Shown here: in pieces, positions 23,621 to 36,200 of the stretch
Numbering within the stretch: position 1 is the first letter of the stretch
Layout: each line of letters opens with the position of its first letter
Source of the DNA: Diplonema papillatum
Lineage: Eukaryota; Euglenozoa; Diplonemea; Diplonemida; Diplonemidae
Assembly: GCA_030068145.1 (NCBI GenBank)
Contig: JAPJBO010000110.1
Coordinates: 310,001-374,000, forward strand
DNA: 64,000 nt
Direction: 5' to 3'
Notes under the pieces: generated by a model
Databases searched by the model: none
Told to the model about the DNA's origin: nothing
What the model saw: the letters and a program-made list of their open reading frames with translations, nothing else
Position numbers and translations under genes: made by a program

Positions 23621-23745
23621 ACTATAGGGCACAACTTTCGCCGTGATTGGACAGTCGGGATTGCCGGGCGGGTTCATGAGAGTCTCTAAGAAAAGGCGAA
23701 GCAAGTGACCTGCTGCCTGCGCCTGCTGTCTCCGGCTGCCACGGC
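23621..23745 (+). repeat. Dispersed repeat copy 1 (second copy at 50516)
   Basis: About 120 bp clearly related to 50516-50640 in CK1 intron 5. Shared blocks are CACAACTTTCGC/CACAACCCTTTCGC, GGACAGTC-GG-TTGCC-GGCGGG and GCAAGTGACCTGC, followed by CCTGCTG and CTCCGG. This copy ends about 130 bp upstream of the eIF3i start codon and may overlap its promoter region. Confidence 0.65.
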
Positions 23746-23873
23746 AGTTCGAAACTTACTACTACTGCTGCATATCAAATTCATACTAGTACTACTGGAT
23801 ACAGCGAGCAGCTCAACGCGTGCAGTTCTCCTTCTTTTATCACCCCACCGCACGAAACAACCCCTTCCCCAAT

Positions 23874-25260
23874 ATGAGACCGATTGCGCTTCATGGGCAC
23901 ACGCGTGCCGTTACGATGGTGTGTAGTTTCTTTATTCTTCAGTTTGTAGCGTTGACACCTACACATTTCTCCTGTTGGTTTTGCGCTAGGAATAGATGGA
24001 GATTGCTGTGGGAATTAACACGTGTCACTTCCCAGTCGACAATACGACCTTAACATTGACACGCCACTCAAAAACACCTGACAGGTTAAGTACAACCGTG
24101 AGGGTGACCTCTTGTTCTCAACAGCAAAAGACATGGTTCCCACTGTCTGGTCAGCAGAAACTGGCGAACGATTAGGTACCTACGAAGGCCACACGGGTGC
24201 TGTGTGGGGCTGCGACGTCAACGCTTCGAGCACACTCCTGGCAACCGCAGGTGCTGACCAGTCCACGCGCATTTGGAACGTTGAAACTGGAGAAATGATG
24301 GCTGTCATCAAGCACCCTACTGCGTGCAGATCCGTTTCATGGGCTCACGGCGACCGTATGCTCTGCTGCATCACTGACAAGGTATTCTTCACTTCATTCG
24401 TAACAAATGGTCTAGGTTATGAGAACTCACTGCAGGGATCCAAAAATAACGTCGCAACTCGCTTGCCTCAAGCCAGCTATCTGGGGTAGTTTTTCCGTTA
24501 CTCAAGTGTCATTCTACTTGGGGGTTCAATCTATTACTTGCGAGCAGTATGACACTCTCGACACTCTTGTTCTTAAAAAGACCAAACCTCACAGTCTATG
24601 GGCAACATCCCCGCCATCAACCTTTACAACATCCCCGAGTTCAGCGAGATCAAGGACAACAAGTGTGAATACAACCCGTTCCTGAAGTTCACGGTGCCCG
24701 AAAAAATCAACATGGCCGTGTGGGGGCCTACGAACGAGACCATCTACTTCTGCAGTGAAGACGGGAGTGTTGCTGTGCTCGACGTCCAAAAGGAAAAGGA
24801 AAAGTGCTTCAACATGCCGCACAACGGGTACGAATGCCGTCGTCTGCGGTGGGACAGTGATTACACGACGTTGATCACGTCGGGTTGGGACAAGTCTTCG
24901 AAGCTGCTCGACATGCGAGACGTTTCAACAATTAAAACTTACCCGAACGACTTCCCCGTGAACGACGCGTGCATTCTGCCGACGGATGTCATGAACCACA
25001 TTTGCATGGGAGGAGGTCTTGATGCGCAGTCTGTCACGAACGTCAGCGCCCACCAAAACAAGTTCGACATCAAATTCTGCCACAAGGTTTTCGGCAATGA
25101 ACTTGGCGCTATTGCTGGTCATTTCGGTCCCGTGAACGCTCTTGCCACTTGCCCTGTCGGCCGCTCGTTTGCTTCTGGTGGCGAAGACGGCTTCGTTCGC
25201 CTCCACCACTTCGACGCTGACTTCTACGATGCCCCCGGAAGACCTGACGAGTTTGCGTAG
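23874..25260 (+). CDS. EIF3I: Translation initiation factor eIF3 subunit I (WD40)
   Basis: Three exons join at phase 0: 23874-23918, 24085-24381 and 24595-25260, giving 335 residues, the usual length of eIF3i (yeast Tif34). The start MRPIALHGHTRAVT is the conserved N-terminus. WD40 blades follow: GHTGAVWGCDVN with TRIWNVETGE, then KTYPNDFPVNDACILP, and the terminal GHFGPVNALATCPVGRSFAS with GGEDGFVRLHHFD. Role by family: a seven-blade propeller in the eIF3 complex, binding eIF3b and eIF3g during scanning and pre-initiation complex assembly in the cytoplasm. Introns are 166 and 213 bp. The upstream neighbour is a dispersed repeat. No oddity in the protein is visible. Confidence 0.95.
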
Positions 25261-26434
25261 TTAGTCTGTCTCGCAGCCACGCTGCTTTTGTTCTTTGTTG
25301 TGCCAGCGCCTGTTGCGCTCTTTGCAGCAACAGATGCGGGGTGGCCTGCCTCTCGTGCAGGCAGAGCAATCTTTCGAACGAAGCTTTCCCAAACGCGTTC
25401 GTTACCTATTGGGGTCCCCATAGGAACACGCGAGGAAGCGAAGTCAAAGAAAATGAAAGGAGTGAAGCCCGCTAGCCCAACAGCGGTGAAACTACATCCA
25501 ACCCAGTGAAACAACAGTCCGACTGTTGCGAAGTGCACAGTAAGTATGCATGAGATCGTCTGTGAAAAGCTCGATCGCGAAATTAGTTGTGGGTGCTAGA
25601 ACCAGAGCTGGGCACACCACAGTATATTGGGGAAGGTCTCATCTTGCGTGATCTTATGCAATTAGGGCTGGACGGGCGCGTCTCAGCAGCCCTCGCCCTT
25701 TTTGCAGCCGTTTTTCTCTCCTTTTCCTCAGTAATCACTGCATCATTTTCTCTGCTGGCGCTTCTCCCCCCCAGGCTCTAACCTAATCTCAGCGTTTCCC
25801 CACTCCTTTGACTTTAGTTTTTCTTCGCCTCTGCCCTTCAGATTTTTCTTTCGTTTCATACCTTTCTTTCGGTTGCCTCCACATCCTCATAGCCTTTGTG
25901 TCCATTTACTTGACGCAGCATGGAGCATGTGAAGCGCGACAACGAGGTAGAGAGGCCGGCAAAAAAGAACCTCCACCGCGGCTTAGTTAGCCTAAAGCGA
26001 GGGCACATGACTTATGCTGAGGAGCTGCCGTCTACCCGACGGCTTGTTTTTGCCGCATTTTTCTTGCAGGAAAGGGAACTCGTTTCTTTGAAGACCAGTA
26101 ATTCCGAAACGACAGGTTTGCTACTCCAGAGAAACACAACCGCCCAGAGAAACTAGTGGTTTGCTTATATATTAAGCCGACTTGTCCGCGAATTTCATTT
26201 GCCATAGCCAAGGGTAAGGAGGTCAAATGTGTGGAGTGATGTTTCCGAACATCTTGAACTCAAACTACCGCTCGTTCGAAATCGGCAATTTAGGTGCTGT
26301 GGGCTCGCAGCACCACCACTTTTCTGATCTCAAGTCTGTGTCTTCATCGGAAATGAGCGCAGAACCTAGACATACCGAAGATAGTACACGAGGGTGCCGG
26401 ATGACATGAGATGTCATGTAGACACGCTTAAGAA
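25261..26434. other. Intergenic region with one weak minus-strand frame
   Basis: About 1.2 kb. A minus-strand frame 25538-25224 (104 codons) encodes two hydrophobic segments (FATVGLLFHWVGCSFTAV, then GFTPFIFFDFAS) followed by a basic tail. It overlaps the eIF3i stop tail to tail, by 37 bp. It might be a small membrane protein exon, but nothing corroborates it. Pyrimidine-rich stretches lie at 25700-25900. Confidence 0.35.
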
Positions 26435-26464
26435 AGCTCTGCGGAGGGGCAAGGAGGTTCATAG
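26435..26464 (+). repeat. 30-bp direct repeat, left copy
   Basis: AGCTCTGCGGAGGGGCAAGG followed by AGGTTCATAG here matches 29155-29184 exactly. The two copies bracket the palindromic repeat block (2.69 kb between copies). Confidence 0.85.
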
Positions 26465-26533
26465 GGAAGGTGTAAAAAACATTTTGGTAAACATTGTTTA
26501 CCGATTTTTCAGAAAAGGGGGGGGGGGGGGGGG

Positions 26534-27746
26534 TAGGGGGGGTCAAAAGCTGTCAAAATAGGTCATTTTTTTGGGAACCACATAGGGGCTCCTAAAAGGC
26601 AATAAAATTTGGTAAACCGCCCCAGAACCGTATAGAAATGCCTAAAACATGCTTTTTGGCTGCTGAAGTGCCCCGAAAAGGCCTTTTTACGAGTGCCCAA
26701 TTTTTGGACTCAGGGTGGACACCGTTTGGTACCGGTGTTCTTCTTTTTAGGTGACAACCCCAAAAATAGTGACAGCATGAACCGAAGAAGGAAAACAACA
26801 CTGCCCAAACCTATGTATTTTTACTCAAAAGACTTTCCTGAGAGTTGGGGATGGTGGGGCTTCGTAGGAGGCATTGACAAGCGACTCAATGAGGTACGGC
26901 TTCGTAACGTGCCGCCCCCTCGAGTCCTTGACGTCAGCGCCAGCTTTCGTAGTGGCCTGTGTCGTGTAGCGTGCTACCGCAAGCTGCAGATACCCTGCCC
27001 TGAGCTGCTATGTCGTGGCAGTCCTATAAATCCACCGCCGAACCTTTTCGTTCAAGTCCAGTTTTCTATTTTTGTTCAAGCTCAACGTGCGTTGGGGTTA
27101 GGTACCAGAGATACACCCCGGTGACCAGTATTGTCTTCCGTGCGTGTGCAATGCGACCCTTTCGGGGTGGTGTACGAAAGGCGAACTTGAATAAAAGACA
27201 CTGTCGCGTGCATCCCTTCAACAAAAACGTTGGGATCTGGAAAATCCCACTACGGATGAGAGCATCTCATTGTTTTTCTCGGAAAGACATCGAACTTTGT
27301 GAATATCGCCCCAGCAGCAGTTCGGGGAAGAGCTGCTGCCTGCGGTGTCAACAACACCTCAGCTTGCGCAAGACTCAGAGAGCCTTTTGGGACGTTGTTA
27401 ACCATCCAGACGAGCAACGTTCATAGCTGCCTTCCTCCTGGGTGTCGTTTGCCCTTTTGTTGCTTCCATTTGTGGCTGCCTGCACGTGATTGTAGCCTCA
27501 TCTTTGCATGGTATGAACAGTGAAGCACACACACAGGCAGCTAGCCGGTACCAAACGGTGTCCACCCTAAAACCATCAACTAATACACCCCCCCCTGGGC
27601 CATTTTCCATGAAACTTTCCCCAAAAACACGTTTCCGGGCATTTCTGAGGCGGGTTGCATGTTTTTTTAGCCTTAAACTGCCGTTAAGTCTACAGGCTGA
27701 AAATGTCACCATTTTGACGCAAAAAAAGACCTTTTGACCCCCCCTA
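26534..27746. mobile_element. Inverted-repeat element A, 1.2 kb, no coding
   Basis: The ends form inverted arms of equal length, 26534-26735 and 27545-27746 (202 bp each). The outermost 16 bp (TAGGGGGGGTCAAAAG) and the innermost 24 bp (26712-26735 against 27545-27568) are perfect inverted copies. The middles of the arms are diverged but alignable, for example AGAAATGCC followed by an AAAC-TG-TTTTTGG pattern. The 809-bp loop has no convincing frame. This resembles a non-autonomous DNA element (MITE or foldback type); the class is an inference. A run of 17 G directly precedes the left arm. Confidence 0.55.
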
Positions 27747-27756
27747 GGGCTAAGTT

Positions 27757-28984
27757 GGATGGAAACGCCGTTTCTTTTAGTTTTTTCGAAATATGGAAAC
27801 GGAAACGGAAACGGAAACGGAAACGTTTCCGTTTCTTTTAAAAGAAACGCCGGAAGGCTCCTCATGCTGAGGGGTCCTATAGGATAACCACTTCGCGGGT
27901 CCTTCTGTGTGTCTGTCGGGTGTCCGTTTCCAGCCAAATTTTGGCTTTCCTTTCAGAGGGCGGTATCACCTTCTTCTTTTGTTCTACCAGCAGGCACTTC
28001 TCTTCCTCCGTCTCGGCCCCTTCTTGTGTGTCGTCGCGGCTTCGTTTGTGCAGAGCAGTCGCTGATGCTCACCGCTTTCTTTCGTCGGCGATCTGACACG
28101 AGCAAATAGGTAACCACAAGCTAGTGATGCAGAATGTAATCACATGCGGATGCTGAGGTTTTCTGACACCAGATTCCACTCTTCTGTGCCTACCACTTCG
28201 TCCTCTGCTGCTTCCAACCCGCGTTCTCATGTTTACTTGTATCGGCGGCCGTGCCGAGTGGGGGTTTTTGAATCTGCCGTCCTCTTCTGCATTGTCGGTG
28301 GGGTTCTTCCTGCCGTCGCTGTCTATGCTCCGACAACACCGCCCGATGGTGCCCCTTCCGGTGACGGTTGCCACCCGTCGTCGTATGCAAGGTGCACTGT
28401 GGCAAGCGATGACGCACACGTTACTGCGTGGCCATCGCTTTTCTGGCGGGTTTAACATTGCCCCGGCATACGTGTGCCCTTCTCACCTCCTGATGCTGAT
28501 TGCACTCCCTCTTTGTCTTTCGCCGCCGAAAAACCCCGGTCTTGTAGCCTGTGGCGCGGCGGTGCTCCCGCTGTCCTGAACGATCGTATCTGTATAGCCT
28601 ATTATTGGAAGCGGATGTGCTTTCTCGATCGTCTTCAGCGCGTTGGCCAACCGGCCTAACAGAGCATCGTCGCCACAACAGCCATTGGTATAAAGAGCTG
28701 CAGACCTCAAGTCATCACAACCGGATGCGTGTGGTTGCGTCTGCTCCACGCGGTCGCAACTCTTATGCTTCATTCCTCCCTCTTTTTCGGAGCCTCCTTG
28801 TCCATGGTTTCCCACTGGATTGCGGGGTCCGCCGTTCGGAACACATTTCCGGTCGGACCTTCAGCAAGTATACTGGTGGCATACCAGCCGTTTCTTTTGA
28901 AAAGAAACGGCGTTTCCATCCACCGCCAAAAAGAAGGAAACGGAAACGGAAACGGAAACGGAAACGTTTCCAACGTTTCCATCC
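27757..28984. mobile_element. Inverted-repeat element B with (GGAAAC)5 arrays
   Basis: Lies 10 bp beyond element A. It starts GGATGGAAAC and ends GTTTCCATCC. A 22-bp perfect inverted pair lies at 27757-27778 and 28900-28921. Each side has a five-copy GGAAAC array (27795-27824 and 28936-28965) closed by an inverted GTTTCC. Perfect palindromes sit next to them: 27830-27849 (20 bp), and 28889-28911 (11-bp arms with a 1-base loop). No convincing frame inside. A run of 15 G follows at 28997-29011. Probably a non-autonomous DNA element. Confidence 0.5.
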
Positions 28985-29154
28985 TACATAGGTTTAGGGG
29001 GGGGGGGGGGGTACCCACCCACCCCTCGTTGCCGTCCGGCTGACAACGATGCCGAGTTTAGGGGCCTTAGCATCAGCACTGGGGGGGTCGGTAAACATTC
29101 ACTGTACTGTGGGTCGGGCCTGGCGTGTCGCTCTCTATAGTGCGTCTTCGTCAC

Positions 29155-29184
29155 AGCTCTGCGGAGGGGCAAGGAGGTTCATAG
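29155..29184 (+). repeat. 30-bp direct repeat, right copy
   Basis: Exact copy of 26435-26464 in the same orientation. Could be an unusually long target duplication, a duplicated flank, or the ends of a composite element. Confidence 0.85.
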
Positions 29185-29417
29185 TCGATGCATAATTCTG
29201 ATAAGCTTCTCAGCCATGTTTGCGCAACATTTCAAAGTGTGCGTGTTGTGTCTCATTGAAACCAGACACAAAGCTGCAAAGTAGCTAAACAGTTAAACTC
29301 TCGTCAACGGTGACACACGTTTTCTAGCCTCGTCTCTAGGCTGAATTCCTCTCAGTCTTGCAATCATCCCAATACACAGGAGAGCGCCTCCCCCCTTCCT
29401 GAGCACAATCCTGCAGA

Positions 29418-31975
29418 ATGGCAGCCTTGCCGGCGACAATCCAAGCATCAGCACCATCTCATGCGGTGGGTCTTGCCCTCGTATCAGGAGCTGATGGTGG
29501 GGCGGCAGCTGCTAGAGGCGGCAAGGAAAGTCGAAACGAAAAACTCAAGTTGGAGAGCAAACACCTTCGGGGAACACTGAAGGAAGAATTGAACGACCTT
29601 TCGAAGTCCGGCTTTGGCAAGACAAGCGGCGACTTGTTGAAGTTTCACGGGATTTACCAGGTGTGGAAGTTGTATTTTTTTTGCAAATCCCGCAGGGAGT
29701 TAGTGCCACCCACAGTTGCGGGAGTCCGAGAACCTAACATACCCGAAAGGCAGGACCGATCCCTTTTTTTTGTGAGATAACCCAACAAACTTTCTCTACA
29801 AGCCTGCACATTTCTTGAAATCACCCGTACATAAACAGGAGCAAAACCGTGATGCTGATGCGAAGAGTTCCGCCAATCCTGCCATCTTCATGCTTAGAGG
29901 CCGCATTGCAGGAGGAAGGATGACACCCGAACAGTATTTGATGTACGATAAACTGGCAACGAAGTACGGACATGGCAGCATCCGGCTCACTACAAGGCAA
30001 ACCATTCAATTCCACTGGGTATGCCTTTCTTCTGACCTCGTATTCTGATATGTGATTTAACTGTGCAGACCACGGCGCGCGGTATCCAAACGCACGTGAA
30101 TCGTCGACACATCCTAATTAACGAAACAGATCGCAAAAGGTGATCTCAAGCCTGTTTTCAAGGGGCTCACTGAGGTTCTTTCCGAGTCGAAAGGTGCCTG
30201 CGGTGACATCGTGCGGAATGTTACCTGCGTCCCAAACGTTCTGGGTGACTCGTTCCTGACCGAGGTATGCTGCAACATTCTGTGAGACTCTTTTTCCACC
30301 GACATCACAGCAACAACATATTGCACGGACCCTTGGTCGCACTGCGCGAGGGACAGAGGGGTTATCCATCCCCTCCATCGACCCGGAGAAGGACACGAGT
30401 GAAAAGGACTGGAAAAGAAGCCCAAGCTCAACAATCATCAACTACCATCAGGTTGAGAAGAGCGCACGATCCCTTTCGGATCATTTCAAGAGCACAGCGA
30501 ATGCATACAACGAAGTCTGGCTCGACGGACAGCAAGTGAACGCTGATGAAGAGAAAGAATCCCTGTATGGCGAGAAGTACCTGCCGAGGAAGTTCAAAAT
30601 TGGAATCACCGCCGAAGGTAACAACTCCATCGACCTCTTGACAAACGACTTAGGCCTTTCTGCAACGAAGGGGCCTGACGGTCAGGTGTCGGGATACCAT
30701 GTTTACGTCGGAGGAGGTCATGGTCGCTCACACAATGCTCCCGAGACGTGGGCAGGCCATGCTCAACACCTTGGATGGGTCGAGCGAGGAAGAATGATGG
30801 ATGTTGCAGAAGCTGTGGTGAAGGTTCAACGTGACGCTGGTGACAGAGCCAACCGCAAGCATGCCAGAATGAAGTACACTGTGGAGGACAACGGCCTCGA
30901 TTGGATTAGAGCCCAGGTTGAAAAGTACTCTGGCACCAAGCTTGAACCACCAGGTATCCCATTTCTTCATAGTCTTCGGAGGAAGGCGGGCGAACGGGGG
31001 TTGCGTAGACCGATGCTTGATTGTCTTGTCTGTCAAAATGCAAATGAAAATGAAAGTTTCTATCCCGGCGTGCACCGTCAGCCAACATTGTTGTTGACCT
31101 GGCTGAAGAATTGCTACCCAACAGTTCAAGTAATTACCCACTGGACCCCCTATGCCACGCCGAGAACCATCGATACAGGTGCTCGCCCGATTGCTGACTG
31201 GACTGTGCCGAAGTACCTTGGATGGCACAAGCTTGCCGATGGCAGCTTCGGACTGGGTGTACATGTGTTGTCTGGTCGTATCATCGATCAGCAGGGATCG
31301 TTCTTGAAGACGGCTCTTCGTCGAGTTGTTGAGAGGTACCAACTCCCTGTCGAGTTGCTTCCAGACCAAGACATTATGTTAAAAGGCATCCCGACGAGCG
31401 CAAAAGCGGACATCGAAAAGATATTCCGTGAATGCCGAGTGGACGTCAACAACCCCATGCCGAAGATATACGAGCGCTCCCTTGCGTGCGTCGCGTTCCC
31501 GACGTGCTCGCTGGCCATTACTGAGTCTGAGAGGTACCTGCCGCAGATTCTCCCGCGCATGAATGCTCTTTTGAAGAAGCACGGCTTCAAAGACGAGGCG
31601 CCAGTGTTCCGGATCACCGGGTGCCCGAATGGGTGTGCTCGCCCGTACACTGCCGAACTCGCGTTTGTGGGTCAGGAGCCGGCCAAAGACACAAACGGTG
31701 GAAGCTACCAAGTCTATGTGGGTGGTTCGGCAAGTGGATCGAGAGTGGCCGAGCTGCTGGTTGAGAAGTGGCCAGCTGGCAAAATGACCCCTCTGTTAGA
31801 TAATCTTTTTGCTGCGTGGAAGAAGAATCGGATCGCGGGGGAGACCTTTGGCGATTTCACTCACAGGCTGCCGAGGCCCGTCCTCAATGATATGCTCAGT
31901 GTCATTCCGTCGTCGATGCGTCTCGACTCTATCTCGAAGCGATGCGGAGTTACTCCAGGGACTGAACGGGACTGA
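29418..31975 (+). CDS. cysI: Assimilatory sulfite reductase hemoprotein (siroheme/4Fe-4S)
   Basis: Five exons join exactly: 29418-29660, 29839-30018, 30130-30264, 30452-30953 and 31179-31975, giving 618 residues. Ferredoxin-fold half 1 shows SKSGFGKTSGDLLKFHGIYQ and RLTTRQTIQFHW, then GACGDIVRNVTC. The siroheme/4Fe-4S ligands are all present: C457 and C463 in ACVAFPTC (Cx5C), C502 and C506 in TGCPNGCARPY (Cx3C). Role: six-electron reduction of sulfite to sulfide for cysteine synthesis, with electrons from ferredoxin or an NADPH flavoprotein. The first 40 residues are Ala/Ser-rich and could be a plastid or mitochondrial transit peptide, which I cannot decide. Intron 4 (225 bp) is a multiple of three without a stop, so retention would keep the frame. 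Intron 1 contains a dispersed repeat. Confidence 0.95.
29674..29776 (+). repeat. Short dispersed repeat in sulfite reductase intron 1
   Basis: Counterpart of 18061-18184. It fills more than half of this 178-bp intron and begins 13 bases after the donor. Confidence 0.55.
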
Positions 31976-33208
31976 AACTGAAGCTGAATCCAGCTGTCCA
32001 CCACGCGCTCTCCACAAACTCAAGCGTGGAGATGCCCACATCCTCTCCTCACTCTCCCCCCTTTCAAGTCTCTTCTTCCTTTTTCAATGCTGGATCTGCT
32101 CCGAGCCGCGAATCAAAGCGACGCAACATGGAAGGAACGTTAGGCAGCTAGCCACTGGGCTGACCGAATCGGTTTCGTGTTGCGTCAGTACGATTTGCAG
32201 GTTTTGCCTTGCGGCTTTCATTTTGATTTATGCTTACCCATCCCCCTCCAAAGGGGCCCCCACCGCCCCGCATCCCTCTCCACCACAACAAGCACGATCT
32301 GTTATCCGATTACGTAAACAACGATATATTGCGTCCCCCTGCCGAGCCGTACTCTTTTCGTCTTTTTGTCAATTTGTGGGTTGCTGCTGTTTCCTTTCTA
32401 TTGTCGGGATTCTCGTGTTCTTGTTGCGTTGTTGCTGCTTCCCTGCTTTTCGCCTGTCGCGCGAAGAACCACAACTTCTCACATTTGCCCGCACTTTTGC
32501 CGCTGAGTTGAATGTTCACTCAATTCAGCGAGCAAGCGGGTGAAGGATTAGTTGACAGCTTCAAAGCGCAATGTGCGCAAAGCATCGGAGCAGCGACCGG
32601 CAATCTCTGAGAACGAAAGCATTCTCGAAAGTAGAATAAGAGAACGAAATAGCCCTGCACGAAGACGATGAACAAGGTAGCGAATGAGCGCTCGCCAGGT
32701 TATCGACGTTTCGCATGGCCTAGAAACAACTGATGAACACGTCTTCTTTTGTCTGTTGGCGACACGGTGACCCGGCCGGCCAATATTCTGCATAGCCTTA
32801 CATGGAATGCTCCGTTTTATTTTCTGCCGTTGAGCCAGTTTCACTTTACGGCTCATCAGAAGCGTGACATCTCTTTTTCCATAAAGTCTCGTTTGTTTGG
32901 GCAATCAACACACATGAGCTGCGGGAGAATTTTCTCCAGACAACAAGCGAATCGGGTCAATTCGAATTGTGAGAAGCTTCGAGTTGCGAGAAGCAACGAT
33001 CCAGTCCGGCTCCTGCAGAGCTGACGAGCGCTCAGGCGCAGTTAGATGTATTCATGATTCTCTGCGTTTACACGCTCACTCCGAATCTGCTGGCAGTACT
33101 CAAACGTGAAAACCCCGGTGTTGGCGGGTACCAAGCTTGTAAATAACATGAGAACCAAGTAAGGGAGCATGTTACAAAGCGTTGGGCGGGGAAGGGGACG
33201 GGGGCTAA
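31976..33208. other. Intergenic region, nothing recognised
   Basis: About 1.2 kb between two plus-strand genes. Pyrimidine-rich around 32040-32500. The frames seen overlap each other, extend into the sulfite reductase end or lack motifs. Confidence 0.4.
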
Positions 33209-36200
33209 ATGGCTGACCTCCAGCTTCCCCCCGAGCTGCTGAGTAGGAACAACAAACGCCTTCTCGCGGCTGTGGCTGTGACGGAGAAGCGGGTTAGCCA
33301 AGCAGTGCAGAAAAGAACACGGGAAGAGTATCAGCTCTCCGCAGCTCAAGATGGGCTGAAAGAGTGCCGCGCCAAGGTTGAGGCGGTTGCAGCGCTGAAG
33401 AAAGCGCAAGACATTTCATGCGAAGCCGAGCAGCGCGGGCTAGCCATTGCGTCCCGTGAAGTGTCCAACTTATTGCAAGAAGAGAGGCGCGCAAAAATTG
33501 CGGAAACCGACCTTTTCACGGAAATATCGGCAATCCAAAGCCGCATCGCCGAAGCGAACGTTAAGGTGAGCGACTTTACCACCGCCACAAAAGTCACATC
33601 AGAGCACTTGGCACGCCTCACAAACAAAGAGAAGCGACTGAGAGACGAGGCACAGTACTTGTCCACGGCCACAGCTGGCGAAGTCTCGCGTTACAACTAT
33701 CTTCTGAAAGCGGCAGAAGCGAAGCATACAGAAGTGCAAGCTGCGCGACAGGAGCTGGAATCTACATCCCTTGAAACACGTCGTGTATTCGCGGAGACGC
33801 AGCAGACTTTAACATTGATCGGGCAGCAGAGGACTGACTTGAACTCTGTCGTTGCTAACTTGTCACGCGTGCATAATGCTATGCGTTCTGCTGAGAGAAC
33901 AGCCGAACTGAATAAGAAGGCCCTGCACCAGGGCGAAGAGCAACGGCAGACCGAGACCGTGCAAAGAAGTGAGTTCGCACAGCGATTGCAAATCCTGAAA
34001 AAGGAGAACAGCGAGACAGATACGAATGTGACGGCGTTCACGAAGTGTGCATTTGAGTTTCTGTTTTATCAGCAAGCCAAAGACTTCTTACACCGAGAAG
34101 TGACACCAGTTGGTCCGCCATATATTCAGGTTTTGGCTTTCCTCATCTTTAAACAAGCATGCAAATACGAACAATAAGAAGGCGAAGAAGGCCTGGGGGT
34201 TCCCGCAGGCCCTCACAAGCAGGACCTTTGGATTGTCTGTTAGTGGCAATCTGCGAAGTAAACCCGCAGAGCACAGTGGACATGGGGTTGCCGCGTGCAG
34301 CCCCAAGAATGAAGTACCAAATGGAAGAATGGAAGAGAGTGCGAGGAAATAATCCTGCGAGCTGAGGGCACAAGGGATCTAGGGCAAGCGCGTAGCGATC
34401 CTCAGTGCACAAGCACGATGTGGGACTTCTATCTAAGAAACTGCTACTGGTGGGCCAGTGGCTCTGGCTTCTCCACGAGCTCCGAGCTAGTAACGTAACG
34501 AAGTTACTATCTCTGACTAGCCATGTTCTCCCCTCCCTCCCCAAGTGGGCCTCCACCCCTCGACAAGCGATTCCCCATGCCAGTGGGACTCACGTGATGC
34601 GACATGTTGCTAGCCTCTTTCTACGACAAGTCAGTGCGGTTTAGTCACAAGCAGGGCGCGGCACTGAGTTGTCTGTCTGATTGCTCAGGCCTTCTTTGTT
34701 CTGCTTCCTGTGCTCAAGTGCCCGGATTAGCTGCCCCCCTCTCGCTATTAGGGTACATTTCCGGAGTTGGGGCTTGCACTGATAAACGAAGCAACGGACG
34801 ATCAGCATCAACTGACCAAAGGTGATGAAAATGATAAGGCAAAAGTTTCTTGTTCTTCGCGTGTACAGGGTATAAACCTCTCTGGGGGGGGTTTCCTGTA
34901 TTAGCACTTTTTCGTTGGCTTCGTTTTCTCTTTCATGTGCAACCGTTGTTCCGGAAATGTTCCCGTCAGTACAGATGTACTATTAAGAACATTTCCGGAG
35001 TTGGGGCTTGATAAACGAAGCAACGGACGATCAGCATCAACTGACCAAAGGTGATGAAAATGATAAGGTCTTGTTCTTCGCGGGTACAGGGTATAAACCT
35101 CTCGAGGGACCCCCTGGGCCCCATCAGAGACTCGAGAGCATCTCGAGTGCTCTGAGGGACGGAGAAAGGATGCGTCGAGGGCATCCCCCGGGTGTAAGGA
35201 TCGGCACACTGCAGGTTCGTGGGAACCCAAAGAATCGTCAGTGCAATGTCAAAGCGGTCCAAAGTGGCGAATAACCTCGTCAGGAGGTGATCACCGAGGA
35301 AAGGCTTACAATGTCCTTTCAAGACCGCCAGAACAACGCCCATGTTGTCCACGTGCGCACGTAAGCGGCAGGAGCGACCCATCAATCTCGCTGTCTCCTC
35401 GACCAATACCAGCAGCGCGAATAGCTCCTTCAGGAAGATGGAACAGTCGCTCAACTCCCGAAACGCGCCCGACTTGACAACACCACCGTCGACCTCGACC
35501 ACAGTGGCCCAGGCGTGGTCAGAGGCGTCACTCCAACCTAGCACCTCCCGTCCTACTGACGCGGCCGGAGAGAACCAAACGTTCCCGCAAAGTTCCTCCA
35601 GTTCTGCCTCTAAAGTCCTCCGTGATGACAACGGGAGGGAGATCTCCGAGTCCCAAAAGGACTTCCCCTCACCTAGTTTATGTGACCATTCCCGTACGAG
35701 GCTTAAAAGCTCATGCCTGAAACACAGCCTGCGCCGGAGTGCGTAGCAGCGCCACATGAATCTTCCAAACCAGCCGAAGAGGCGCCGCGGCGTAAGAGGA
35801 ATACCACACATCCAGGATTCGTACGTGGAACGCACCCACGAAGGATCCATTCGCACGGAGCGGTTGACGAGGTCAAACTGCATGCCGAGGGCAACCAGTT
35901 CGCGGACCGCCACCAGCGGCTCTTTGATCTCCAGATTAACGTAGGAGAGGATCGACTGGAAACGGGCGATCTTCTGCTGCAATTCGTCCTGATGATCCGC
36001 GCCGAAGAAGAAATTGTCCACCCAAGCGAAACCGCCAACCAAGTGCGCCAGGCATGTCGCAATCCTCTGAGCGATCGCCGGGGCCCAGCTGAACCCCATA
36101 GGCAGACGCTTAAGCCGGAAGGACTTGAACACCCCGCGAGCTGACTGACGATAAATTAACTGTCAAGAAATTCTTCACGCCTGGATCCAGGGGATCTGGT

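Noticed and set aside
27909-28991. Several frames of 60-146 codons inside inverted-repeat element B
   Set aside because: They overlap on both strands, have low complexity at the GGAAAC arrays and no transposase-like motif.
31809-32543. 244-codon plus-strand frame
   Set aside because: Overlaps the end of sulfite reductase in another frame and continues into pyrimidine-rich DNA. No motif.
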